Origin: Cladocopium goreaui
Taxonomy: Eukaryota; Sar; Dinophyceae; Suessiales; Symbiodiniaceae
Direction of reading: 5' to 3'
Assembly (NCBI GenBank): GCA_947184155.2
Contig: CAMXCT020006573.1
Coordinates: 310,001-374,000 of the forward strand
Length of the DNA stretch: 64,000 bases
The translations under genes were made by a program, and so were the position numbers. Position 1 is the first letter of the stretch. Every line of letters starts with the position of its first letter. Below, in pieces: positions 11,460 to 20,511 of this stretch. The notes below the pieces were generated by a model. The model saw only the letters and a list, made by a program, of their open reading frames with translations. It ran no database searches and was not told the DNA's origin.

Positions 11460-13711
11460 TCCATCTCTGTGAGAGCCTCCGTGTAATCATCAAACTCGGT
11501 GCCGCCCAGTTCTTCGGCAACCTTTGGAAATGTCCATGGCTGCTGATCTGGTTGGTGCAGGTCATGGATGATGTGCTCCTTGTCCGTGGCATGTCTGAGT
11601 TGTTCAGCACAACATTTAATGAGCCGCCTGCCTCGAACCAGCCAGATTGAGCTTCCACGCTGGAGTTCACCTTGATCGTCTCTTTTCATCTCAGTGGCTA
11701 GGATGCGGGCTGGACCCACAAATCGGCCTGAGCCTTGTTTGTTCTGACCTGCATCTTGGCCGGTCAATTGTTTTCTCCAAATATACACCAAATCTCCTGC
11801 TGAAAAGTCCAAAACCTGTCGGTGTCGTGAGTTTGTTGCTCTTGAGATACGCTGTTGACACTGCCAATCGATCAAGGCTTTCTCTGCTGTTGCCATTCTT
11901 TCCCAGTTTTCCTGTTGCATGGCCCTCGGCTCCAAGCATGTCAATTCCGGGCATGATGGGTCTACGGTAGAAAAAAACCTACCGGCCACGTCCGGTGTTC
12001 TGCCCATGACATGTTGCAGTGGAGAGTGGCCTCGGATGTTATCCTTGGAGTTGAGAATGCGGATGCTGTCAGACAGGGCATCCGGAGCTGAAACATCTGG
12101 ATGGTCAGTCACTATTTTCTCCAGCAGATACTTGATTGACTCGATGCTTCTTTCGCATGAATTCAGCTTCCAGTGTGCCTCTCCGGGGATAATATCCAGA
12201 AATATCCCTTGTTGATCACAAAACTCCGAAATCTCATGACTACGAAAGGCACCGTCCGGATCTAACCGGAGGGTGTGTGGTGTTCCAAAATAGGATATCC
12301 ACGCTTCTCTGAGTTGAGACAAAAATTGACCTGCGGAAATGTGTTTGCGCTGACCCTGATTTATCATGCGAGCCACTCTAAATTTTGAACCCTCATCAAC
12401 AAAAATCAAAAACTGCCATTTTTCCTTACTCTTGGGATGATACCAGTGTCCAACATCGGCCGACACGGTGGCAAACTTTGGTGGCTGTGGTTCCAGAGTG
12501 GCCAGATTTCTGGGATTAGGGGAACTATGCTCTTGACAAACATCACACTTGAATTTCCGGGCTTCCTCCAACACATGTTCAGGGAAATTTCCTTGTTGGA
12601 TGGTACGAACCAGATACTTCAGGGGACCGTGACCAGTGGCAGCATGAAGTAAGTACAGTTTTTTCCTGATTCTCTCTCTCTCTTTCGAATCCACTTCTTG
12701 AGTACCCATGATATCATGAACATCATGATCCTTCATGCAACCCTCAGAACAGTAACCACATGTCACCTGAGCCTCATGAACATGGCCTTCATGACAAACG
12801 CAGTGTAACCCTTCTCCGAAAGATCCCTTTGGTGGTTCGTGACCGGTCAGCTTGTTCCTAAGTTCCCCTTCGGAAATACCCTGGAGAATTGCTTCACACA
12901 CACGCTTCCCAAACGCAGGAGTATACAAGGCTGACTTCTTTGTCAGGTTACCTTCACAACCCACATGTTTCGTGTTTGGGCTACATCTACATGGCAAATC
13001 CATACGTGACAGCAACAGCCGGTTTGTTGAGATGATTTTCCAACCCTTGGACACAAGTGCTCCATGTGGATCCTTTAGTCCTACCTGACAACCTCGAATC
13101 ACAGCATGTCCCAACTGGTATTTACTGATGAGTCGTTGAAGGATAGGCAGTCTCCATGCATGACAGTGTTGTGAAAGTTCCCAAGTCACGTCGATTCCCC
13201 TTTGAGCACAGTAATGAAAAATGATGGCACATCCCACATACTGCTTCAAGGCATAGCGTCGTTTTTCCTGTAGAGCCTGAATCTGCTCTGGGGAACGTTG
13301 ATTTATGTTCTGCATGGGACTGTAAGGTCCACAGTCTGGGGACAACCAAACATGCTGAGGTCGCGACTGGTCAATCTCATCTAGAATTGATTTCACTCCA
13401 GCGCCAACTGTGAGATCATACTGATTCCAAATGGACAACCTTTTGCTAGAACTGTCTTTACCAGTCAGTTGGCGCATGGTGTTGCTCAAAACGCTGTCTT
13501 GACTACACGCAATCTCAACAAGGACAGTTTGTTCTGTTGACCTCAAGTTCATGTAGGCCTCTGGCATGATCCTGGCAACACGTTGCTCTAAGTTCCTAGC
13601 CTGGCTGGCACTAAGCTTGCAGCATGAACTAGGTTCCTGGCCTATTTCTGAGGTTTCGGACAGAACTATGTTACTAGGCTCAGAACAGCTCAGTAGACCT
13701 TGTTCACCTAC
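11390..13711 (-). CDS. copia pol: methyltransferase-like domain plus integrase
   Basis: This frame is open from 14713, but the part upstream of about 13711 is low-complexity and opposes a better reading frame, so real coding probably starts near 13711. First domain (about 13530-12990): VEIACSQ, LSPDCGPYSP and TWELS, in the order of motifs I, IV and VI of cytosine-5 methyltransferase folds. A Cys/His cluster (CVCHEGH..CGYC..C..H) follows. The integrase zinc site is H-x4-H-x27-C-x2-C (from 12646). The catalytic core has Asp at 12457, Asp at 12262 and Glu at 12154, with exact DD35E spacing. A C-terminal integrase-like region with YIWRK/GPARIL follows. Integrase assignment is firm. The methyltransferase-like reading is my inference from motifs; the usual PCQ is DCG here. 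Confidence 0.88.
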   Translation of the reverse strand, partial: VGEQGLLSCSEPSNIVLSETSEIGQEPSSCCKLSASQARNLEQRVARIMPEAYMNLRSTEQTVLVEIACSQDSVLSNTMRQLTGKDSSSKRLSIWNQYDLTVGAGVKSILDEIDQSRPQHVWLSPDCGPYSPMQNINQRSPEQIQALQEKRRYALKQYVGCAIIFHYCAQRGIDVTWELSQHCHAWRLPILQRLISKYQLGHAVIRGCQVGLKDPHGALVSKGWKIISTNRLLLSRMDLPCRCSPNTKHVGCEGNLTKKSALYTPAFGKRVCEAILQGISEGELRNKLTGHEPPKGSFGEGLHCVCHEGHVHEAQVTCGYCSEGCMKDHDVHDIMGTQEVDSKERERIRKKLYLLHAATGHGPLKYLVRTIQQGNFPEHVLEEARKFKCDVCQEHSSPNPRNLATLEPQPPKFATVSADVGHWYHPKSKEKWQFLIFVDEGSKFRVARMINQGQRKHISAGQFLSQLREAWISYFGTPHTLRLDPDGAFRSHEISEFCDQQGIFLDIIPGEAHWKLNSCERSIESIKYLLEKIVTDHPDVSAPDALSDSIRILNSKDNIRGHSPLQHVMGRTPDVAGRFFSTVDPSCPELTCLEPRAMQQENWERMATAEKALIDWQCQQRISRATNSRHRQVLDFSAGDLVYIWRKQLTGQDAGQNKQGSGRFVGPARILATEMKRDDQGELQRGSSIWLVRGRRLIKCCAEQLRHATDKEHIIHDLHQPDQQPWTFPKVAEELGGTEFDDYTEALTEMEWERNGSVPEIQTQNGSQSTVFV

Positions 13712-14499
13712 GCCTCGCTCAACATGCTGAAGCTCTCGCTGGAGTCGGTCTTGATCTTCGGCTCCTTGCGGGCACCACGGTGCTCCTTCATGTCTTGGAT
13801 CTCCTCCTTCAGGTCGAGAACTGTCGATGCCAGTTGCTGGATCATGGCATTCGTGGCTGCTATCTGGGAAGATGTGGCACTCCCGGATGCGCCAGAGATC
13901 ACTGATGTCTCTTCCAGCTTGGGAATCTGAGACGCCTTGAGGTATCCCTTGTTGATCAGCACTGACAACGGAATTGCTGGATCTTCGTTCAGGTTCTGCT
14001 CGTTCTGAGCCTTCTGGTTGCTGTTGATGTTCTGACACCAACGGGCCAAACGGCTCAGTCGGGCATCGCAGTTGCCCTCTTGCGCCGTGTTGAGCACCCA
14101 CTGCATGTACTGGGCATCCTTCTGGTAGAGCTCCTGGTAAGTCAGCGATGCGTACTTGCCGAATCCCACCGGATCCTCGGAGCTGACTGCCGCATGGTCG
14201 TAGATGGCCATCAGAGTCTTCTTCTGCAGGGAAGGAATGGTGTCGTTGCCTGTCAGAGGGACTCCCAGGCTCGCGGCAAACTCTCGTAGGTGGTCCTTCT
14301 TGCGGGCTGCTTCGTTGAGCTTGATCACCATCTTGCGCAAGGGAGTGGCCTCCTTGTGCTTTGGATTGGGGTGAAGCCCCTTGGAGATGCGGACTTCCTC
14401 CATGCGCTGAATCACTTCCATGGCCGACCAATCCTTGGGAGGGAGCTCTCCCAGGCGGGCCAGCTCGATCAGAGCTTCGGTCTTGGTCATCGACGGCAT
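13708..14499 (-). CDS. SAP-like / ExoX-C-like accessory ORF of the copia element
   Basis: 263 codons from an ATG, in a frame distinct from Gag and pol. Residues about 4-37 (TKTEALIELARLGELPPKDW..) look like a SAP-type helix-extension-helix. Residues 112-136 carry FGKY..LTYQELYQKDAQYMQWV, the GKY..tyee..dp.Y..Wv pattern of the small domain at the C-terminus of exonuclease-X-like proteins. The C-terminus (about 215-245) is a probable coiled coil. No nuclease catalytic motif is seen, so nucleic-acid binding is more likely than catalysis. It could be a second Gag-like or chromatin-targeting protein. To pass from this frame into the pol frame needs one -1 shift before the stop at 13708. The protein-like composition in this frame, against repetitive composition in the overlapping one, decides the call. 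Confidence 0.75.
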   Translation of the reverse strand: MPSMTKTEALIELARLGELPPKDWSAMEVIQRMEEVRISKGLHPNPKHKEATPLRKMVIKLNEAARKKDHLREFAASLGVPLTGNDTIPSLQKKTLMAIYDHAAVSSEDPVGFGKYASLTYQELYQKDAQYMQWVLNTAQEGNCDARLSRLARWCQNINSNQKAQNEQNLNEDPAIPLSVLINKGYLKASQIPKLEETSVISGASGSATSSQIAATNAMIQQLASTVLDLKEEIQDMKEHRGARKEPKIKTDSSESFSMLSEA

Positions 14500-14821
14500 G
14501 GCTGGTAGACTCGCACGTCAAGAATGATGTGGACGAGGGTTCACTTTGATCTCGATCTCCAAGCGCTGCAGTTGTTGTGAGTGTGACTGCTGAAGCTGTG
14601 AGTGTGGAAACTGGTGTCTGGTGATGGTATGTATGTTCATGTGGCACGTGTGTGTGGGAATCAGCTCTTTGGTCCTTGATCGTGTCACATTCAAATAAAA
14701 AACCCTCAAACACTTTGCCATCAACAAGATTTTGACATGGTTCAGTTGGTTTCTGATTGTCTGCACTCGATTCTTTGCCCTCTCTTTCACCCGCAGACGG
14801 TGGTTCAGAGAGGAGTTGTCC
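14500..14821 (-). other. spacer between Gag-protease and the accessory ORF
   Basis: About 320 bases with GT/TG-rich sequence on the minus strand. No conserved domain in any frame. It may hold a subgenomic start, a splice site or a readthrough context for the accessory ORF, but I see no decisive signal. Confidence 0.4.
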
Positions 14822-16690
14822 CTAGATATACTGCTTCAAGCTAGGGACCGGTGAACTGGCTTGGCTTGCATTCTGAAACCAGTCCTCAGTCATGGGAAGA
14901 AGTTGGTGGCCTGTACAGGAACGTTCCATCTTGATCACACGGGTGGGATCCAGCTGTCTAAAGACAATGAGATCCTCTGAAAAGTCTATGACTGCTCCTA
15001 GTGATCGCAAGGTTTCCACAGAAAAAAGCACAGGACCAGAACCCTTGTCAAGAGCATGAATCTTCAGTTGACCATTGCGACCTCCAGCAGAAATCTTCAT
15101 CCAAGCGGTTGACAAACATTGGTCACTGGATGAGTTTCCGAACCCAAACGTCGGCCTCAGTTCAGGATCAAGTCGATGGAGGCCCGTCTCACCCTTGGTG
15201 TTCGAGTTGATCTCCATGATCTTTTCCAACGCAGCGACGGAAGCCAAGGTTCGGGTTGCTCCGCCGTCGATGACGGCTTTGCCTTGCTCCATTGCTTCCT
15301 GGGTCGTCACTGCCAGTGCTCGGTCTTGTTCTTCTGAGACGCATGCTGCCTGTGCGGCCTGGTCCTCTGCAAAACACACAAAAGGAGCCTCTTCGGTGCG
15401 AGTCACCATGGCCTTGGAGTCCTTCTTGGGGCACTCGTCGGCACGATGTGGGCCTCCACACCTCAAACATGTAATAGATCTTGTCCCTGGTGCATCTTGT
15501 CGAGCCTGTAGTTGGCGTCGTGGCCAAGGTCGTGATGAGTAGAACTGACGGTTCATTTTCACCTGATGTTGCTTTTCTCGGGCTTCTCTGAGTGTTCGGC
15601 GGCCTCGTTCGATGGCTGCCAGGGCCTCATGTGCTGATGCATCCGTCTCCTCCAAGATGGCAAACCCATCCTCAGAGAGACCAGCCATGGTCAGGTATGC
15701 CCAGTCAGGACTTTCATACTGACCCTCCATGTCTCCCATGAAGGCACCGTCCTCATAGTCCGCACACCACGCTGCGGAACGTCCACCTCCATCTCGCTTC
15801 TTGATGTCATCATCTTGCCACTGGTTGCGCAACTCCTGCGCCACCCTGCTAAGAGAGAAGTTTCCCTTCAGGGCAGAGAGGATGTTGTTCCGTTCCGAGG
15901 TCTCAAGTCCAGAGTCCTGGAGAAGGAGCCATCCTTGCACAAAATCTGGTAGAAGAGCAGCTTCATCTCGATCCCACTGGCTGGATGCTCCCACTGAGGC
16001 AGTGTTCGTCCACTGACTCCATGGGTCATTCCATCCCCACCAATCCTGAGATTGCCTCCAGTGTTGGCGATGATCTTGCTGCCACCATCCTTCCCAGCCA
16101 TCATTGCCTGGGTTTGGCTCATTCTCGGCCTCATGGTACTCCGAGTGCTCGGATTCGGTGCCATCCGGTTCCTGCTGCTCCTGGTCGTTGGTCAGCGCCG
16201 GAGTCGATGGCTGTGGTGCTGGTTGTGTTGAGGTAGTTGAACCTCGTGCTTCTGAGCCTCGTGGTTCATACCGCTTCTGCAGTCTTCCCAAGGTCTGACA
16301 TGCCCTTGAGTACAGCTCTGCTTTCCTTGTGATGTAGTCGTTCATGGACTCGTGTCGACGTCTCTTCGACTGTTTGAAGTACTTTGCAAGGTACTCCGCC
16401 ATCTCTGAGAGCTGGGGCTGTCCCAAGTTCTGCCTGAGGTGCTGGAGAAGCGTATCCACCCCATTTGGATGGGAAATCCATCCAGGCTGTTTGGCCTGGA
16501 CAAACCTTCTGGCTGTGCCCGACAACTCTGCTTGCAGACGTGGTCCGCAAAGGTACCGCTTGTGGTAGGGAATGGATTCCTGCCAGTGACTGGCAAGCTC
16601 TGAGTACTCCTGGAAGGTAGTTGCATCACCATCCCATTGCGGTACCCCATCTTTGCTACGCTCGATGTATTTCATCGACTTCTCCGCCAT
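14822..16690 (-). CDS. copia Gag-protease polyprotein
   Basis: 622 codons if started at the ATG at 16690, about 90 bases after the primer site (the frame is open to a GTG at 16708). The N-terminal capsid-like helical region covers residues 1-140. A low-complexity stretch rich in Q, W and E lies at about 145-240. A zinc knuckle C-x2-C-x3-H-x4-C is at residues 408-420, one residue shorter than the usual CCHC spacing. An aspartic-protease active site reads VIDGGATRT (Asp475), with Gly where Ser or Thr is normal. The ORF ends with TAG at 14822, and the next coding frame begins 320 bases on. The product would assemble the particle and cleave the polyprotein. Confidence 0.9.
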   Translation of the reverse strand: MAEKSMKYIERSKDGVPQWDGDATTFQEYSELASHWQESIPYHKRYLCGPRLQAELSGTARRFVQAKQPGWISHPNGVDTLLQHLRQNLGQPQLSEMAEYLAKYFKQSKRRRHESMNDYITRKAELYSRACQTLGRLQKRYEPRGSEARGSTTSTQPAPQPSTPALTNDQEQQEPDGTESEHSEYHEAENEPNPGNDGWEGWWQQDHRQHWRQSQDWWGWNDPWSQWTNTASVGASSQWDRDEAALLPDFVQGWLLLQDSGLETSERNNILSALKGNFSLSRVAQELRNQWQDDDIKKRDGGGRSAAWCADYEDGAFMGDMEGQYESPDWAYLTMAGLSEDGFAILEETDASAHEALAAIERGRRTLREAREKQHQVKMNRQFYSSRPWPRRQLQARQDAPGTRSITCLRCGGPHRADECPKKDSKAMVTRTEEAPFVCFAEDQAAQAACVSEEQDRALAVTTQEAMEQGKAVIDGGATRTLASVAALEKIMEINSNTKGETGLHRLDPELRPTFGFGNSSSDQCLSTAWMKISAGGRNGQLKIHALDKGSGPVLFSVETLRSLGAVIDFSEDLIVFRQLDPTRVIKMERSCTGHQLLPMTEDWFQNASQASSPVPSLKQYI

Positions 16691-16768
16691 GCTTTCCCCA
16701 AATGGCACTCGCGATTGGGGCTACTGCTATCCCTGGATCTAAACAAGCTTTACGCCCCCCTTGAGAGG

Positions 16769-16780
16769 GCTCCGCTACCG
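16769..16780 (-). other. primer-binding site, initiator-Met tRNA type
   Basis: Immediately inside the 5' LTR the minus strand reads CGGTAGCGGAGC. This matches the usual iMet-tRNA complement TGGTAGCAGAG at all but two positions, and copia elements normally prime from iMet tRNA. Confidence 0.65.
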
Positions 16781-16945
16781 TGCAGGCGGAAAACACCCTG
16801 TTGACGCCCAAGACTTATGGACTGCACCTGGAACTTATGCCTTAGGTAGGGCAAAGCGCTACTGAGCGGCGTTCCTGTTTCTTCAGCCTCCAAAAGGACT
16901 GCGAATGAGTCATGGCTACGATGAATGAGCCAAGTGGAACTTGCA
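16781..16945 (-). repeat. 5' LTR of copia element
   Basis: 165 bp, same sequence as 9009-9173. Flanked outside by TATATATATATACAT, inside by the primer-binding site. Confidence 0.93.
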
Positions 16946-17457
16946 TATATATATATACATCATCTATAAATGGAAGTATAAATCTATAAATGAATCTATA
17001 CTAAAACCTCTATATATACATAAACATCATTGTAATCTATAAATATACATAGGTTTATCAATAGACATCATCTATAGTAAACATCAATAAACATCAATAA
17101 ACTATAAATGATACTATGAATCTATACTAAAACCTCTATACATCATCTATAAATCAAGGATAGCAAGAAACACATTGATACAGGATTATCATGGACTAGA
17201 CCAAAAACACATTTAGATTAATATCTGTGGCAAACACAGAAAATAATGGTCATTTTGATATCCATTTTACGACCTCCAAATCAAAGTTGGGATATGTTGG
17301 GATGACCGTCCCTGCTCCGGCGAGATATTCCCTCGATGGTGTTGAATTGTCTTCTTCTGAACATGCTCCAGACTGTCATGGGCAAACACGGATAAACGCG
17401 GATAAGTCAACCTATATACTTCGTCTCTTTCCTCTCATGAAGCTGTCAACGAAATGC

Positions 17458-17929
17458 TTAGTTCTCACCTGAAAGTTTCAAATGTTTCAAGCAATCCATT
17501 GGCCCTGAAGCTATGTCGCTCACGAAACAGAAACTCTTGGAATTCCCTAATTGCAATCTGACAATCGTTCGTTCCACCGATGTCTGGACAATGCTGTAAT
17601 ATGCTGTGCCTGATTGAGCTCTGCCAGTCAAACTGTATGAGCTCTCTTTCTCATCCTTGTCTGGCATGGTTGTGTCCTCAGGCAGCGCTTTCTCCTGGCC
17701 GTGATCACAAACAAAGCTCACTGGTGCATCCATGACACCAATCGTGATCAAGTTCCGATGTTCTCCTCTTCTTGATCTATTGTTTCCTCAGAGAATCAGC
17801 TGTGAGGTTCGAAATGGTTCGGGTCAGCCGCGACGATGAAAAAGTGCACTGGCAATTCTCTGTGGTCACGGCCTGTTGTTGCATGGCCTGCAGGATCGAC
17901 AAGAGGAGATGGAACCGTTTCTTACACAT
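17458..17929 (-). CDS. candidate exons of an unrecognised gene
   Basis: Two protein-like blocks on the minus strand. 17777-17929 starts ATG and encodes a 50-residue helical, Gln/Thr-rich stretch (FHLLLSILQAMQQQAV) to a TAG. 17458-17751 encodes an acidic segment (PVSFVCDHGQEKALPEDT) and ends SGEN. I could not join them by a firm splice. No family recognised. Coding is judged only from codon and residue texture. Confidence 0.25.
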
Positions 17930-18110
17930 CGTCACAAAATGGCAATGGGGGTTCGTCCATAAAAATGAAATCCAGGGTTTGCATAGAGAGTCGAATGTGT
18001 AGCGGCAACACTCCTTGTGATCCTAGTGTAGAGAAACATCTGACCAGACTTGAAAATAGTCACAAACATATATAACCGTATGCGTATATGTATATATATA
18101 TGTATATATA

Positions 18111-18438
18111 GGCTCGTCCCAAGTCCTGGAACTACATACGATGCGGTGGGGGGATGGGGTGGGATGTTAACGTTCATGTGAACTTGCAGGAGCAGTTGAT
18201 GCTACGCACACGCGGGGTGGGGTGGGGGGGGGATGGGGTGGGATGTTAACGTTCATGTGAACTTGCAGATGATGATGATACTAATGCTGATGATGATGAT
18301 GATGATGATGATAATGATGATGATGATGATGATGACCCTAATGAAACTTGTCAATTCCGCCACGAAATTTCGTCACGGACTTGACAAGTTTTACCAACCT
18401 AATTCGGGTTTGCGCAGTTCTAGGACCTGGGACGAGGC
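18111..18438. mobile_element. 328-bp TIR element flanked by TA (MITE-like)
   Basis: The left end GGCTCGTCCCAAGTCCTGGA and the right end (reverse complement GCCTCGTCCCAGGTCCTAGA) form 23-bp terminal inverted repeats, with TA on each side. Inside are two copies of a 40-bp block (18150-18189 and 18229-18268, ending TGTGAACTTGCAG), a (GAT)n tract at 18269-18337, and a 46-bp near-palindrome at 18345-18390 centred on ACGAAATTTCGT. No ORF. It lies in TA-rich DNA on both sides. Confidence 0.7.
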
Positions 18439-18439
18439 T

Positions 18440-19085
18440 ATACATATATATATATACACTATATATATATATATTATGAGATTAGATATAATATATATAT
18501 AGTGTATATATTATATATATATATATTTACATATCATACGTATGTTATATATTATATACATCTTATATACAGATTATATGCAGCATATTATATACATATT
18601 ATATACATATTGTATACATGTTATATACATATTATATTCATATTATATACATAATATATACATATTATATACATATTATATGCTTATTATATACATATTA
18701 TATTCATATTATATACATCTTATATACATATTATATACATATTATATGCATATTATATACATATTATATACATATTATATACATATGATATTACATATTA
18801 TATCATATTACATATTATATCATATTATAGTGTATTGTATTATGTTATGTTATAGTTAAAATTATAATTACAATTATAATTATAATCATCGTATATTATA
18901 TTATATATTATATATTACATGTATTATAGTGTGTATATATATATTAGATTAGAATAGTAATAATATATATTTATATTATATTATATAGCATGTACTGTAT
19001 ATATATATATTATACATCATATATATTATATTAAACTATATATATTATTGTTTAGTATATATTTTGTATATTATATATATATACA
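18440..19085. repeat. TA-rich satellite
   Basis: Long (TA)n and ACATATTATAT-type repeats of roughly 12-24 bp covering most of the interval. Open frames here are Tyr/Ile-only repeat translations. No gene seen. Confidence 0.9.
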
Positions 19086-19753
19086 TACGGTTGGTCTAAA
19101 TTCATTCATCCTCGCGAAGATTCGCGAACTAAAGTTTAGTTTCACGAAACTTTCGCAAACTCCATGTTTATCTGTCGCGGGACCCATGTGGGGCAACAAT
19201 GCCTCTTTTGAAGTCTCAATCATTACCTGCCAAATTATCATAAATTCCTTCATGGTAGCCTTGCAAACATGCAGCCAGCATCACAGAACCCCTTCTCAGG
19301 ATAGATTGTTGCTTGTTGGTTATATTTGTAAGGCTTACCCCGGGGCCACCCCCTTCAAAACGGACTGTCACCTTTACCCGTTCCTTCACGCAACTTTCGC
19401 GAAAATATTAGTGTAAAAGTAAAAGATATCATATATGTTGTTCTTCCCAAACATAACTCGTTACAATGACCTTTAGAACTCTTGATAGAATGCTGGCTGA
19501 CAGTGTCTTCCGACATTTCACAGCCGTGTTTCTTGTTAAAGTCATAGTCCAGCAAATCGCTCCTTCTGAGGTGTCTCTTTGGATGTCGTCTGTTCATCCT
19601 TCTCCTTGCAATGACTGATTCCATGTTTTCAATTAATCAGTGATCACAACTGAACATATCTAAGAATCTCCTAAGCATGTCCAAAGCATGTCCAATCAAG
19701 GGTGACCTATGGCAAGGCATGGCCATTCCATGCAATTCCATGCCATTTCTATG

Positions 19754-20176
19754 TCAGTTTTCCATGTCGAGCCAGGACAGGCTAGATCTCGCTATCGGAT
19801 CTCTAAGCCGTGGACCTCCTGTTTCCTTTCCAATGAATCTGCGAAGCGTTGGAGCGCCTTGCAGAGATATGTAACAGCTGGTAGGATAGGGCATCGCTCC
19901 TCTTGCGTATTTCTTGTGAGTGGTTAAGGGGCCATGAAAAATGTTCGGCCCGCTCTTGTCCTCCTGGGCCTCATAAAGCAGCTGAATCAGGGAGCCCACG
20001 CCAACAATACACAGTACCACATGCCATCTCGACCAAAACCGGACCTCGTCATCAGCTTCCGGAGTTGGAGGTTCCTGCGACACAGTTGCCCAGTTGGGGA
20101 TTCCGACCCAAGTCTCCCACGGACATTGGCTCGGAATTGATGGATGCAGCAGCTTCCCAGCATTTCGTGGCATCAA
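19754..20176 (-). CDS. candidate small membrane protein
   Basis: An open frame of 140 codons on the minus strand with protein-like codon use. A soluble N-terminal part (CPWETWVGIPNWATVSQEPP) precedes one hydrophobic helix (WHVVLCIVGVGSLIQLLYEA) at about residues 52-71, then a basic tail with PTSCYISLQGAPTLRR. This layout fits small single-pass subunits of mitochondrial complexes, but I do not recognise the family. The true 5' start and 3' end may differ because introns are common here: an AG precedes the frame, and the last 20 residues look less conserved. Confidence 0.4.
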   Translation of the reverse strand: MMPRNAGKLLHPSIPSQCPWETWVGIPNWATVSQEPPTPEADDEVRFWSRWHVVLCIVGVGSLIQLLYEAQEDKSGPNIFHGPLTTHKKYARGAMPYPTSCYISLQGAPTLRRFIGKETGGPRLRDPIARSSLSWLDMEN

Positions 20177-20398
20177 TGGACACCGGACGGATTACTGGAG
20201 ATCAGCTCCGCCAATTGAACTCCCCCGGATCCAATCCGCACCTGAACGAAGGCTCGGAAGACTTTTTCCTCAACGACTCGATGTCGGAACTGTTGCACCT
20301 GTCGCATTCGCAACGGCTTGATGTTCCTTTGAGCATCTGCCTGAAACAATGGTTCTTATCAACGAAACATGAGGCCACTTTTTATTTGAGTTGCTTCT

Positions 20399-20511
20399 TC
20401 AGCCATATCTGGCAACCATAAAGTTTGGGAGGTCGCCCTTCGGATCCTGCACAGGAATAAGCGCCTCTCCCGCAGCGGGTCGCAGAGCTGCAGACTCTTT
20501 TCGAAGGACAC
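20399..20511 (-). CDS. candidate 3'-terminal exon, unrecognised
   Basis: It follows CCAG|G on the minus strand and runs 37 codons to TGA, ending ALIPVQDPKGDLPNFMVARYG. The AG|G acceptor and GC-rich third positions suggest a real last exon. Upstream exons were not found with confidence. Confidence 0.35.

Larger units (their letters stand above)
9009..16945 (-). mobile_element. complete Ty1/copia LTR retrotransposon
   Basis: A 7.94-kb element on the minus strand. It is bounded by two 165-bp direct repeats that I read as identical, begins TG and ends CA, and sits in a (TA)n tract on both sides, so a TATAT/ATATA target duplication is compatible but cannot be proved. The order in the minus direction is 5' LTR, iMet-like primer site, Gag-protease, a separate SAP/ExoX-C-like ORF, methyltransferase-like domain plus integrase, RT-RNase H, purine tract, 3' LTR. 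Integrase before RT defines copia. All catalytic residues checked are present and each reading frame is long, so it may be young and competent. The frames differ between ORFs (see the CDS entries). Confidence 0.95.

Noticed and set aside
13712..14713. N-terminal extension of the pol frame
   Set aside because: Low-complexity Ser/Gly/Gln sequence without domains, while the overlapping frame gives a protein with recognisable motifs.
20000..20421. Plus-strand frame antisense to the 19754-20176 candidate
   Set aside because: The minus strand has the better codon texture and a clear membrane helix.
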